This document shows, one piece after another, positions 25,701 to 34,537 of a stretch of DNA of 64,000 bases (position 1 is the stretch's first letter; each line of letters begins with the position of its first letter). This DNA comes from Flavobacterium piscis (lineage in GTDB: Bacteria > Bacteroidota > Bacteroidia > Flavobacteriales > Flavobacteriaceae). The translations under genes were made by a program, and so were the position numbers. Below the pieces are notes generated by a model. That model did not search any database and was not told where the DNA came from. It saw only the letters and a program-made list of their open reading frames with translations. Where the stretch lies: assembly GCF_001686925.1 (NCBI RefSeq), contig NZ_LVEN01000042.1, forward strand, positions 372,001 through 436,000, given 5' to 3'.

Positions 25701-27269
25701 ATGAAAACAAGTATCAAAATAGTACTTTGTCTCTTCTTTGCAATTGCAGGAATGAATCCTTCTTTTGCCAATAGCACAAACAAAAAAGATATTGTTGCAG
25801 AGCAATCTATAGCTCAGGTTTCAGTTCCTTCAAATTCAAAAATAACTGTTCAAAAAGAGATTGCAACACCTTCAAAGGCACAAAATGAAACCGTTAAAAA
25901 AGCTTCAACTGATTCCGAAAAAGCAATACCGGCAAACGCTCCATTCTTGTTTTGGAGTCAATTAGTCTTGCTTCTGGTAATTATTTATTTCGGAATAAAA
26001 TATGGAGGTATTGCCTTGGGAATGCTGGGAGGTTTAGGAGTTACCTTATTAGTATTTTTATATGGAGTAGAACCGGGAAAACCTCCAGTAGAGGTAATGC
26101 TGATTATTCTGGCAGTAGTTACAACATCATCATCGTTAGAAGCGACAGGAGCATTAAATTTAATTGTAAGTTATGCTGAAAAATTGCTTCGTAAGAATCC
26201 AAATAAAATTGTGTTTTTAGCGCCATTGACAAGTTTTACTCTTACCATGCTGGTAGGTACAGGACATGCAGTTTATCCATTATTGCCAGTTATTTACGAT
26301 GTTTCGATTAAGAATAAAATTCGTCCGGAACGCCCAATGGCAATGGCTGCAATTTGTAGTCAGTTAGGAATTACGGCGAGTCCAATTTCTGCAGCTGCAG
26401 CAGCGTTGGTTGGAATTTTTGCAGCGGCCAATTTACATGTAAGTCTTATCGATATTCTAAAAATTACAATTCCGTCCGGTCTTGCCGGTTTGCTTCTTGC
26501 AGCACTTTGGAGTTTGAAAAGAGGAAAAGATTTGGAAAACGATCCTGTTTTTCAGGAAAAGATAAAAGATGAAGAACAACGAAAATATATTTTTGGAGAT
26601 CTGGAAGAACAAACTAACAAATTCGGAAAAAAATCTAAAACTGCTTTAGCGTTGTTCCTGCTTGGAATTTTAGGAATTGTAATTATTGCTATTTTTCCCG
26701 AAGCCATACTTCCATTAGATAAAGAAGGGAATTCTTTAAAAATGAGTATAGTACTGCAATTTGTAATGTTGGCGGTTGGTGCAATCATACTTTTTGCTAC
26801 AAAAATATCGGCAAAAAGTATTTCCGATACAAAAGTTTTCAATGCAGGTATGGTCGCGGCTATTATGATTTTTGGTATTGCCTGGATGAGCGATACAGTG
26901 ATAGAAAATAACAAACCCTATATTTTGTCACTTATTAGCGAAACGGTTACGGCACATCCGTGGACATTTGCTCTGGCTATGTTTTGCGCTTCTGCTTTTC
27001 TAAAAAGTCAGGCAGCGACGTTGTTGGTTATTATGCCTTTGGGAATTTCTTTAGGAATTCCAACGCCGGTATTGATAGCTTGTATTCCAGCGTCATATGC
27101 CTATTTCTTCTTCTGTTTTTATCCAAGTGATTTGGCAGCAATCAATTTTGACAGATCAGGAACTACTAAGGCAGGTTCGTGGATATTGAATCATAGTTTT
27201 ATGATTCCGGGTATGATTGCAGTCTGGACAGCAGTTATTGTAGGTTTTGGATTGGTAGAACTGTTATGA
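25701..27269 (+). CDS. Anaerobic C4-dicarboxylate transporter of the DcuA/DcuB family, with an N-terminal extension
   Basis: Inner-membrane carrier exchanging fumarate, malate, aspartate and succinate. From residue about 88 to the end it follows DcuB closely (KYGGIALGMLGGLGVTLLVF, EPGKPPVEVMLIILAVV, GTGHAVYPLLPVIYD, KIRPERPMAMAA, FYPSDLAAINFDRSGTTK). Unlike classical Dcu proteins of about 440 residues it has 522, because a cleavable-looking signal peptide (ends SFA) and a Lys/Ser/Thr-rich segment of about 60 residues precede the first membrane helix. No aspartase or fumarase gene is adjacent. It is paired with the porin upstream. Confidence 0.88.
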   Translation: MKTSIKIVLCLFFAIAGMNPSFANSTNKKDIVAEQSIAQVSVPSNSKITVQKEIATPSKAQNETVKKASTDSEKAIPANAPFLFWSQLVLLLVIIYFGIKYGGIALGMLGGLGVTLLVFLYGVEPGKPPVEVMLIILAVVTTSSSLEATGALNLIVSYAEKLLRKNPNKIVFLAPLTSFTLTMLVGTGHAVYPLLPVIYDVSIKNKIRPERPMAMAAICSQLGITASPISAAAAALVGIFAAANLHVSLIDILKITIPSGLAGLLLAALWSLKRGKDLENDPVFQEKIKDEEQRKYIFGDLEEQTNKFGKKSKTALALFLLGILGIVIIAIFPEAILPLDKEGNSLKMSIVLQFVMLAVGAIILFATKISAKSISDTKVFNAGMVAAIMIFGIAWMSDTVIENNKPYILSLISETVTAHPWTFALAMFCASAFLKSQAATLLVIMPLGISLGIPTPVLIACIPASYAYFFFCFYPSDLAAINFDRSGTTKAGSWILNHSFMIPGMIAVWTAVIVGFGLVELL

Positions 27270-27300
27270 GATTAATTATTATTTAAAGGTTTTAATTCTA

Positions 27301-27335
27301 AAAAAGCACAAGAGAGATCTTGTGCTTTTTTTTTT
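27301..27335 (+). terminator. Intrinsic terminator of the porin-dcu unit
   Basis: Perfect 12-bp stem AAAAAGCACAAG/CTTGTGCTTTTT followed by further T. Confidence 0.9.
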
Positions 27336-27576
27336 CGAGAAAATAGTAGAGCTTTTATTTCGTGATTTTTCCTATTTGCTTTTATGCTTGATTTTGTAGG
27401 GTCTCTTTACAGAACTTTAACGCATTATGGTCACGGGCCGGCACCTGTTTTCTTTGGGAGCGGCTATATAGATTTAAAAAGCTCGTGGGTCAAAAGATTA
27501 ATCACCGATTAACAATGCTGCTTATTTGCATGGTTATCGGTGGATTATGACTATGACTTATTGGCTATTTTTAAAA
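27336..27576. other. Intergenic region with a hairpin, no gene seen
   Basis: Contains CACCGATTAAC...GTTATCGGTG arms (about 27502-27543) around ATGC/GCAT, which may end transcription of the minus-strand gene. The sequence around 27430-27475 is more GC-rich than usual here (ACGGGCCGGCACCTG), but I found no ORF or known RNA in it. Confidence 0.5.
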
Positions 27577-27888
27577 TTAAATTCTAATTCCGGGAGGAAG
27601 TAATTCCTTGTACTGAGGGTTTTTTTTGATAAATAATACAATTCTGGGATGAATAGGCATTAATCTGAATTTCTTTTCGATAATAAGTTCCATGATGTTT
27701 TTAAGTACTACATCAATTAATGCTTGATTGTCAAAACCTTCTGGCGAGTTGATTTTGGTTAGAAAGATTTTCTTTTCCTGAAATGAATATTCAACAGAAA
27801 GTAATCCTTCAGGGACTATGGTTTCAAATTGTCTTGCAAAAGTATTGTCTTTGATTTCCATAGTTTCAATAGGTTCCATATTAGTCAT
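27577..27888 (-). CDS. Hypothetical protein, about 100 residues
   Basis: A 103-residue soluble protein without signal peptide or membrane segment. The start could be any of three nearby Met codons (residues 1, 4 or 10). It contains a beta-rich middle (LLSVEYSFQEKKIFLTKINS), an amphipathic helix (ALIDVVLKNIMELII) and a C-terminal MPIHPRIVLFIKKNPQYKEL. I do not recognise the family. The flanking non-coding regions are long on both sides, so it is probably transcribed alone. Confidence 0.65.
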   Translation of the reverse strand: MTNMEPIETMEIKDNTFARQFETIVPEGLLSVEYSFQEKKIFLTKINSPEGFDNQALIDVVLKNIMELIIEKKFRLMPIHPRIVLFIKKNPQYKELLPPGIRI

Positions 27889-28177
27889 GTTTTTTGGGGA
27901 TTGAATTAAAAAAATAATAGAAAAAGAACGTTAATAGTATTGTTTGAAAAATCCTGGAAAGATCTTTTGATATTGGTTATAATGACTACAAAGGTAATCA
28001 TTTGATTTTCAATATAAAATTATTTTTTGATAGTCCTGTAAAGGCTTGGGTTGCGTGCGGTTTTTGTGATTTTATTTTGTTTAAATTAATTATGGTGTAA
28101 GATTTGCAGTGCATATCGCTAAAAAAAGTAATTTTAGCTTGAAATTAAAGCTGTAACCATAATCTGTTTCTGTTAAA

Positions 28178-28837
28178 ATGAGTAAAATTCCCGTATACTT
28201 TATGCCTGGTCTGGCAGCTAGTCCTGCTATTTTTGAAAGAATCAAATTAGATGAATCTGTTTTTGAAGTATGTTTATTAGAATGGGAGATTCCACAAGCA
28301 AAAGAATCTTTATCTGATTATGCGCTTAGAATTTCTAAAAACATTAAACATGAGAATCCGGTTTTGATTGGAGTTTCGTTTGGAGGAATTCTGGTTCAGG
28401 AAATTGCAAAACATATCGAAGTTCGAAAAGTAATTATTATTTCGAGTGTGAGAAGTAATGTCGAATTTCCGAGAAGAATGAAAATTGGTAAAACTACAAA
28501 AGCTTACAAGCTGATTCCGATGAAGCTGATTTTGAATATCGAAAATCTGGCAAAATATTCCTTTGGAGAAAAAATCAATAAGCGAATTAAACTGTACGAG
28601 AAGTTTTTAGCGGTTCGTGACCTTAAGTATTTACAATGGGCGGTAGAATCAGTTGTTTTATGGGACAGAAATGAAATTGATCCCAAAGTGGTACATATTC
28701 ACGGCGATCAGGATGATGTTTTTCCTATAAAATATATCAACAGTTGCATTGTGGTAAAAGGCGGAACGCATATTATGATCCTGAATAAATACAAATGGCT
28801 GAATGAGAATTTGCCTTCGATCATCTTGGAAGATTAG
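28178..28837 (+). CDS. Alpha/beta hydrolase
   Basis: A 219-residue serine hydrolase of the alpha/beta fold. The nucleophile elbow is GVSFGG (Ser about 74), an acid candidate follows in HIHGDQDDVFP, and the histidine is in VKGGTHIML. The start is YFMPGLAASPAIFERI, where the oxyanion loop normally lies. A helical cap is short. The substrate is unknown. Neighbours give no hint; it is monocistronic with a repeat element after it. Confidence 0.82.
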   Translation: MSKIPVYFMPGLAASPAIFERIKLDESVFEVCLLEWEIPQAKESLSDYALRISKNIKHENPVLIGVSFGGILVQEIAKHIEVRKVIIISSVRSNVEFPRRMKIGKTTKAYKLIPMKLILNIENLAKYSFGEKINKRIKLYEKFLAVRDLKYLQWAVESVVLWDRNEIDPKVVHIHGDQDDVFPIKYINSCIVVKGGTHIMILNKYKWLNENLPSIILED

Positions 28838-28850
28838 AAATCTTTAAAAT

Positions 28851-28971
28851 CCCAAATTTTTTAAATTCCAAATTCCATAATATTTTGAAAAAATAAAAAG
28901 CAACAAAAAAAATCCCAAATACCATTAATTGGAATTTGGGATTTTAAATATTTGGAATTTCAGCAATTTTA
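28851..28971. repeat. Inverted-repeat element, family C (AAATTCCAAAT modules)
   Basis: AAAATCCCAAAT (28910-28921) pairs perfectly with ATTTGGGATTTT (28935-28946), and outer AAATTCCAAATTCC-like modules (about 28863-28876) pair loosely with TTTGGAATTTC (28953-28963). It sits between the convergent hydrolase and TPR genes and may terminate both. The same module forms the element at 43509-43639. Confidence 0.7.
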
Positions 28972-29484
28972 GATTTTTTTCATTTGATCTTTCATCATTG
29001 TGATTTGCTCTTTCAGCATTCCTTGTTTGTCTAATTTCTTAGCTTCGTTTAATAAATTAGTTGCTTCAAGCTTTCTGCGGCGTGACATTGCAACTCCGGC
29101 AAGGTTTAATTTTGCTACGGCTAAATCCATATCCATTGATAGTCCAAGCTCGATAGCTTTTTTGAAATGTTTCTCGGCCTGGTTGATATTTGTTTGGGAT
29201 AACATGATTCCGTGTAGGTAATTAAAGTATCCTTGTTGTTTTCTTACTAAAGCAGCTTCCGGGTTTTTGATGTATGCCAGCCATTTTTTAGCACCTTCGA
29301 AGTCTTGTTTTCTTAATTTAAGGAAAGCTAAAAGGATAAATTCGTTTTTAAAGTAAAGAAAAATCGGAATTGCCGTTAATAATATAAGGAAGATTCCGTT
29401 CCCGATATTACTTTCAGTAAATTGCCAAACGCCAGCAACTACAAGAAGTCCGGCCAAAATAAGTTTAATATTCTTGTGAAACAT
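28969..29484 (-). CDS. Membrane-anchored TPR protein
   Basis: A 171-residue protein. Two close membrane helices (about 7-24 and 29-48) are followed by a cytoplasmic helical region with tetratricopeptide character: FEGAKKWLAYIKNPE, then INQAEKHFKKAIELGL and VAKLNLAGVAMSRRRKLEA. The helix at 29-48 is followed by LLAFLKLRKQ, placing the TPR part inside the cell. It is probably a scaffold for an unknown partner. It lies divergent from rpmH. Confidence 0.75.
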   Translation of the reverse strand: MFHKNIKLILAGLLVVAGVWQFTESNIGNGIFLILLTAIPIFLYFKNEFILLAFLKLRKQDFEGAKKWLAYIKNPEAALVRKQQGYFNYLHGIMLSQTNINQAEKHFKKAIELGLSMDMDLAVAKLNLAGVAMSRRRKLEATNLLNEAKKLDKQGMLKEQITMMKDQMKKI

Positions 29485-29548
29485 AATAGATGTATATTTG
29501 TGATTGCAAATATAGTAAAATGAATTAAAAATATTTTTATTAAAGTAC

Positions 29549-29578
29549 TTGCCAGAAAAAAAAGTCTTTGTATATTTG
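29549..29578 (+). promoter_or_regulatory. Promoter of rpmH
   Basis: TTG (29549-29551), a 19-base spacer and TATATTTG (29571-29578), a very good Bacteroidota promoter, followed by a leader of about 65 bases. Confidence 0.8.
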
Positions 29579-29650
29579 CACTCGGTTTTAGAATAACGAT
29601 ATTCTAAAACAGAAAAGAGATATTAGATACCATTTTAAAGATACAAAGCA

Positions 29651-29812
29651 ATGAGCAAAAGAACGTTTCAACCATCGAAAAGAAAAAGAAGAAATAAGCA
29701 CGGATTTATGGACAGAATGGCTTCTGCGAATGGAAGAAAAGTTCTAGCGCGTAGAAGAGCAAAAGGAAGACATAAATTAACTGTTTCTAGCGAGCCTAGA
29801 CACAAAAAATAA
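29651..29812 (+). CDS. rpmH: 50S ribosomal protein L34
   Basis: A 53-residue very basic ribosomal protein beginning MSKRTFQPSKRKRRNKHGF and ending in the family-typical RRRAKGRHKLTVSS followed by EPRHKK. The start and stop are unambiguous. It lies alone with its own promoter and terminator, not beside rnpA or dnaA as in many bacteria. Confidence 0.97.
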   Translation: MSKRTFQPSKRKRRNKHGFMDRMASANGRKVLARRRAKGRHKLTVSSEPRHKK

Positions 29813-29831
29813 TGTTTGTATAAACATACAT

Positions 29832-29864
29832 AAGGCGATTACTTTTTTAGTATCGCCTTTTTTT
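29832..29864 (+). terminator. Intrinsic terminator of rpmH
   Basis: AAGGCGAT/ATCGCCTT with an inner ACT/AGT pair, followed by a T run. Confidence 0.9.
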
Positions 29865-29959
29865 ATACCTTGTCGGTAAAAAAAGATGCAACGTTCTAGT
29901 TTAGAATACACTACGAATGTTTTTTAAAGTACTTTATATAACTACACAATACAAATAAA

Positions 29960-32815
29960 ATGCCTAAAGACACATCAATAAAATCAGTTTTAATAATAGG
30001 GTCAGGACCTATTGTTATTGGTCAAGCTTGCGAATTTGATTATGCAGGTTCTCAATCTGCACGTTCTATTCGTGAAGAAGGAATTGAAGTTATCTTGATA
30101 AACTCGAATCCAGCGACTATCATGACCGACCCAACAATGGCCGATCATGTTTATTTGAAACCTTTAACTACAAAATCGATTATTGAGATTCTGAAAGAAC
30201 ATCCACAAATTGATGCTGTTTTGCCAACAATGGGTGGACAAACAGCTTTGAATTTATGTTTGGAGGCTGAAGAAAAAGGAATCTGGCAGGATTTTGGAGT
30301 AAAATTAATTGGGGTTGATGTAAACGCTATTAATATTACCGAAGACAGAGAGCAGTTTAAACAGCTTTTAGAAAGAATTAATGTGCCAACTGCACCGGCA
30401 AAAACGGCTACTTCTTATTTAGAAGGTAAAGAGATTGCTCAGGAATTTGGTTTCCCGCTTGTAATTCGTCCTTCGTTTACTCTAGGAGGAACAGGAGCTG
30501 CAATTGTTTACAAAAAAGAAGATTTTGATGAGCTTTTAACACGCGGACTTGAAGCTTCTCCAATTCACGAAGTTTTAATAGATAAAGCTTTGATGGGATG
30601 GAAAGAATATGAGTTGGAACTTTTAAGAGACAAGAATGATAATGTTGTAATTATCTGTTCGATCGAAAATATGGATCCAATGGGAATTCATACCGGAGAT
30701 TCGATTACGGTTGCACCTGCAATGACATTATCAGACACGACTTTCCAAAAATTACGTGACTATGCCATCCTGATGATGCGTAGTATTGGTAATTTTGCTG
30801 GAGGTTGTAATGTGCAATTTGCAGTTTCGCCAGACGAAAAAGAAGATATCGTAGCGATCGAGATTAATCCTCGTGTGTCTCGTTCTTCTGCATTGGCATC
30901 TAAAGCGACTGGTTATCCAATTGCTAAAATTGCTTCTAAACTGGCTTTAGGATACAATTTAGATGAATTACAAAATCAAATTACAAAATCAACTTCGGCT
31001 CTTTTTGAACCAACTTTAGATTATGTAATTGTAAAAATACCACGTTGGAACTTTGATAAATTTGAAGGTGCTGACAGAACTTTAGGTCTTCAGATGAAAT
31101 CTGTTGGGGAAGTAATGGGAATTGGACGTTCGTTCCAGGAAGCATTACACAAAGCTACTCAATCTTTAGAAATCAAAAGAAACGGTTTAGGTGCTGACGG
31201 AAAAGGATATAAAAACTACGAAGAGATTATTGAGAAACTAACTTTTGCAAGTTGGGATCGTGTTTTTGTAATTTATGATGCGATTGCAATGGGAATTCCG
31301 TTGAGCCGTATTCATGAAATCACAAAAATTGATATGTGGTTCCTGAAACAATACGAAGAGCTTTATACTTTAGAGAAAGAAATTTCGAACTATAAAATTT
31401 CTAATCTTCCAAAAGAACTTTTGCTTGAAGCGAAACAAAAAGGTTTTGCCGACAGACAAATTGCTCACATGCTAAATTGTTTAGAAAGCGAAGTACATAC
31501 TCTACGTATGGACCAAAACATTAACCGTGTGTTTAAACTGGTTGATACTTGTGCGGCTGAGTTTAAAGCGCAAACACCTTATTACTATTCAACTTTTGAG
31601 GCCGAAATCGAAAAAGCAAATGGTGAACGCTATGTAGATAATGAAAGTATTGTTACTGATAAAAAGAAAATCATAGTTCTTGGTTCAGGACCAAACAGAA
31701 TTGGACAAGGAATTGAGTTTGATTATTCTTGTGTACACGGAGTTTTGGCTGCTAAAGAATGTGGTTACGAAACCATCATGATCAACTGTAATCCTGAAAC
31801 AGTTTCGACTGATTTTGATACAGCGGATAAATTATATTTCGAACCAGTTTTCTGGGAGCATATATATGACATCATTCAGCATGAAAAACCAGAAGGTGTT
31901 ATTGTACAGTTAGGTGGACAAACGGCTTTGAAACTGGCTGAAAAATTATCTAAGTACGGAGTAAAAATCATCGGAACTAGTTTTGATGCACTTGACTTAG
32001 CCGAAGATAGAGGACGTTTCTCAGATTTATTAAGAGAATTACATATTCCTTTCCCACAATTCGGAATTGCTGAAACGGCTGATGAAGCTTCTGCTCTTGC
32101 AGATACTTTAGATTTTCCGTTATTGATTCGTCCTTCTTATGTATTAGGAGGTCAGGGAATGAAAATTGTAATCAACAAGAAAGAATTAGAAGAGCACGTT
32201 ATCAACTTATTGAAAACGATTCCAGGAAATAAATTACTTTTAGATCATTATTTGGCCGGAGCAATCGAAGCTGAAGCTGATGCAATTTGTGATGCTGATG
32301 GAAATGTGTATATCATCGGAATTATGGAGCATATCGAGCCTTGCGGAGTGCACTCTGGAGATAGTAATGCTACTTTGCCTCCTTTTAACTTAGGAGAATT
32401 TGTAATGCAACAAATAAAAGATCATACGGTGAAAATCGCGAGAGCGCTTAAAACTGTTGGTTTAATCAATATTCAGTTTGCTATTAAAGATGATACGGTT
32501 TATATTATCGAAGCAAATCCTAGAGCTTCAAGAACAGTACCTTTTATTGCAAAAGCTTACGGAGAACCTTATGTGAACTACGCTACAAAAGTAATGTTAG
32601 GACACAATAAAGTAACGGACTTCAACTTTAATCCGCAATTGAAAGGTTACGCGATTAAACAACCGGTTTTCTCTTTCAGTAAATTCCACAATGTAAACAA
32701 AGCATTAGGACCAGAGATGAAATCAACAGGAGAAAGCATCTTGTTTATTGATGACTTAAAAGACGATCAATTCTACGAATTGTACTCTAGAAGAAAAATG
32801 TATTTGAGTAAATAA
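29960..32815 (+). CDS. carB: Carbamoyl-phosphate synthase large subunit, lacking the regulatory domain
   Basis: Makes carbamoyl phosphate from bicarbonate, ATP and ammonia delivered by CarA, for pyrimidines and arginine. The two homologous synthetase halves are complete: the first begins VLIIGSGPIVIGQACEFDY and holds RPSFTLGGTGAA and EINPRVSRSSALASKATGYP; the second begins VLGSGPNRIGQGIEFDYSC and holds RPSYVLGGQGM and EANPRASRTVPF. At 951 residues it ends shortly after the second ATP-grasp unit, where E. coli CarB (1073) continues with the MGS allosteric domain. No carA is adjacent. It is monocistronic. Confidence 0.95.
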   Translation: MPKDTSIKSVLIIGSGPIVIGQACEFDYAGSQSARSIREEGIEVILINSNPATIMTDPTMADHVYLKPLTTKSIIEILKEHPQIDAVLPTMGGQTALNLCLEAEEKGIWQDFGVKLIGVDVNAINITEDREQFKQLLERINVPTAPAKTATSYLEGKEIAQEFGFPLVIRPSFTLGGTGAAIVYKKEDFDELLTRGLEASPIHEVLIDKALMGWKEYELELLRDKNDNVVIICSIENMDPMGIHTGDSITVAPAMTLSDTTFQKLRDYAILMMRSIGNFAGGCNVQFAVSPDEKEDIVAIEINPRVSRSSALASKATGYPIAKIASKLALGYNLDELQNQITKSTSALFEPTLDYVIVKIPRWNFDKFEGADRTLGLQMKSVGEVMGIGRSFQEALHKATQSLEIKRNGLGADGKGYKNYEEIIEKLTFASWDRVFVIYDAIAMGIPLSRIHEITKIDMWFLKQYEELYTLEKEISNYKISNLPKELLLEAKQKGFADRQIAHMLNCLESEVHTLRMDQNINRVFKLVDTCAAEFKAQTPYYYSTFEAEIEKANGERYVDNESIVTDKKKIIVLGSGPNRIGQGIEFDYSCVHGVLAAKECGYETIMINCNPETVSTDFDTADKLYFEPVFWEHIYDIIQHEKPEGVIVQLGGQTALKLAEKLSKYGVKIIGTSFDALDLAEDRGRFSDLLRELHIPFPQFGIAETADEASALADTLDFPLLIRPSYVLGGQGMKIVINKKELEEHVINLLKTIPGNKLLLDHYLAGAIEAEADAICDADGNVYIIGIMEHIEPCGVHSGDSNATLPPFNLGEFVMQQIKDHTVKIARALKTVGLINIQFAIKDDTVYIIEANPRASRTVPFIAKAYGEPYVNYATKVMLGHNKVTDFNFNPQLKGYAIKQPVFSFSKFHNVNKALGPEMKSTGESILFIDDLKDDQFYELYSRRKMYLSK

Positions 32816-32831
32816 TCTCAAATCCTGATAT

Positions 32832-32864
32832 AAAAAAAGCTCCAATGTAAATTGGAGCTTTTTT
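32832..32864. terminator. Bidirectional terminator between carB and the YiaA-like gene
   Basis: AAAAAGCTCCAAT/ATTGGAGCTTTTT stem with A and T runs on the two sides, usable on both strands. Confidence 0.88.
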
Positions 32865-32885
32865 GTTTCTGGTAAGTTTCGATAT

Positions 32886-33296
32886 TTATCTATTCAAATT
32901 TTCGTTTTGAGTATGAGCCATATTATCTCTCGTATTTTTTTGTACTGAAATAGCGCCAAACAATGCTAGTAAAAATGCAAATGCGTAGAAACCTTTTTCA
33001 CTTGGTAAAATTGTAGCATTCCACAGTCCAACGGCTAATAATACAATTGATAATAGTGTTCCGAACCAGCAAATTCCATAGTAGATATCTGTTACGGGAA
33101 GTTTTTCAAGTCTGTCTCTAACGCTTTTTTGTAATGAAACAACAGCAAAAAGACCAAACATTAAAACGGTGAAATAATATCCTTTTTCATTTAGCAACAT
33201 TTCTGCTCTTGCAAGTCCAACGATGTATCCAACCATTCCCGCTCCAAGAGCTACCCAAGATGCCGCTATAAAGGCATTCGATGTTTTTTGTACCAT
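32886..33296 (-). CDS. YiaA/YiaB family inner-membrane protein
   Basis: A 136-residue protein with four helices as two YiaAB two-helix units: AFIAASWVALGAGMVGYIVG plus LNEKGYYFTVLMFGLFAVVSLQK, and YYGICWFGTLLSIVLLAVGL plus SEKGFYAFAFLLALFGAISVQK. The repeated EKG(F/Y)Y and QK.(V/T)RD motifs mark an internal duplication. The physiological role of the family is unknown. Confidence 0.87.
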   Translation of the reverse strand: MVQKTSNAFIAASWVALGAGMVGYIVGLARAEMLLNEKGYYFTVLMFGLFAVVSLQKSVRDRLEKLPVTDIYYGICWFGTLLSIVLLAVGLWNATILPSEKGFYAFAFLLALFGAISVQKNTRDNMAHTQNENLNR

Positions 33297-33403
33297 ATTA
33301 ATTTATTTCATGTTTTGGTTAAGAACAAATATAGATAAATTAGGGTCATATCAAAGCAAATTAAATAAAGAATTATTCAGTTTAATCCTGTAAAAATAAT
33401 ATA

Positions 33404-33430
33404 TAAAAAAAGCTCCAAAATATGGAGCTT
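33404..33430 (-). terminator. Intrinsic terminator of the sigma/DUF4252 operon
   Basis: On the minus strand AAGCTCCA/TGGAGCTT is followed by a T run. Confidence 0.85.
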
Positions 33431-33454
33431 CTCTTTTAAAGTAAGTAAGACGTA

Positions 33455-33991
33455 TTATTTAATCAATTGTTGTAAAGGCTTCAATTGTTCCATGTCGATT
33501 TTGGATTCTTTTAAAACCGACATTAGAGTCATGATGTTATTTGGGTTCATATTTTCGCCTAATACCCTAACCACTGCAAAACCGTTTTCTTTTCTGTTGG
33601 CAAAAACGACAAATTCTTTAATATGGTCATCAGAACCTACATAACTTATTGATGCTCCATCTTTACCTGAGCCAAAACTCATCAATTGCTGGTATTTTGG
33701 ATCTTTTAGAATCGCTTTTACTTTGGATCTTTCTGCCTCAAACTGAACCTGATTGGCGGCATTTGCTTTAAAAGCCAGAATGTTCATCTTATCAAATGAT
33801 TTTAAAGCCTCGGTTTGTTCTGCAGATAGTTTTGTTTTCTCTACGTTTAAAATACTGGGCGAAACATCCAGAGCAATAAAATTTTTATTGTCTGTATTCT
33901 CTACAAAATATTTCTGCAATGAAGGATCAGAATTACAACTTACTAAAGTTAGTAATACTAAAAGGGCTGAGGTAAAAATGTTGGTTTTCAT
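33455..33991 (-). CDS. DUF4252 lipoprotein
   Basis: A 178-residue lipoprotein (VLLTLVSC lipobox) with the DUF4252 pattern: a short region on FKANAANQVQFEAERSKVKAIL, then the GKDGASISYVGSDDHIKEFVV strand pair and a final helix VRVLGENMNPNNIMTLMSVL. DUF4252 is a Bacteroidota envelope family of unknown function. It is the last gene of an operon with an ECF sigma factor, a membrane regulator and a second DUF4252 gene, one base after the latter, so it is probably a stress-induced output of that sigma. Confidence 0.82.
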   Translation of the reverse strand: MKTNIFTSALLVLLTLVSCNSDPSLQKYFVENTDNKNFIALDVSPSILNVEKTKLSAEQTEALKSFDKMNILAFKANAANQVQFEAERSKVKAILKDPKYQQLMSFGSGKDGASISYVGSDDHIKEFVVFANRKENGFAVVRVLGENMNPNNIMTLMSVLKESKIDMEQLKPLQQLIK

Positions 33992-33992
33992 C

Positions 33993-34520
33993 TTATTTTT
34001 TGCTTTTAGAGGCTTTTTTTAGATCAGAACCGCCAGGAAGTTTCATCTTATCTGTAAGTACTGAAATTTCGTTGATATCAAAATTACCTGTTAAAGATAA
34101 TAAAACAGTTTCGTCGTTTTTAGCACCATCAACGTACATTAATAATTCTCTTATTTGAGAATCTGATGCTCCAGATTTTACAGAGATTTTAACGTTTCTG
34201 CCGCCATCATTAATTCGCATTAATTCTTCTAATCCTGCCGTTTTTACATATTTGTCAGCAGAGGCTTTCATGTCGGCTTCAATTTTAGGATTTTTAGTAG
34301 TAAACACTTTTAAGTTGTCTAATTTTTTAATGAGATTAATGTATTGTTGTGTTTCCTTATCAGAGGGATCAGCTTTTACTTTACTCATTAAATCAAACAT
34401 TTTTTTGTTTACAATTACTGAGGTTACATCGTCCTGACCATCAAATTTGTCAAATGCTCCCTGTGCATAAAAAGTAGTGGTTACGAATGCGAGAACTAGT
34501 GTTATGATGAAATTTTTCAT
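33993..34520 (-). CDS. DUF4252 secreted protein
   Basis: A 175-residue exported protein (signal peptide ending VTTTFYAQ). The DUF4252 core includes a long N-terminal helix region (LMSKVKADPSDKETQQYINL), the LMRINDGGRNVKISVKSG strand block and LLMYVDGAKNDETVLLSLTG. It lacks a lipobox cysteine, unlike the adjacent paralogue. The pair may have arisen by duplication, with one copy soluble and one lipid-anchored. Confidence 0.82.
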   Translation of the reverse strand: MKNFIITLVLAFVTTTFYAQGAFDKFDGQDDVTSVIVNKKMFDLMSKVKADPSDKETQQYINLIKKLDNLKVFTTKNPKIEADMKASADKYVKTAGLEELMRINDGGRNVKISVKSGASDSQIRELLMYVDGAKNDETVLLSLTGNFDINEISVLTDKMKLPGGSDLKKASKSKK

Positions 34521-34537
34521 TTTTGATTGAATTTTAA

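Noticed and set aside
26552..26914. Minus-strand ORF of 120 codons, hydrophobic
   Set aside because: Antisense to the Dcu membrane helices; reverse frames of hydrophobic helices often stay open.
24482..27269. Phosphate uptake locus, from the OprO/P-type porin
   Set aside because: The adjacent carrier is a C4-dicarboxylate exchanger and no pst or pho genes are present; the family name does not prove substrate.
27430..27475. Possible tRNA or small RNA in the more GC-rich stretch
   Set aside because: No cloverleaf, T-loop GTTCGA motif or terminator is visible there.
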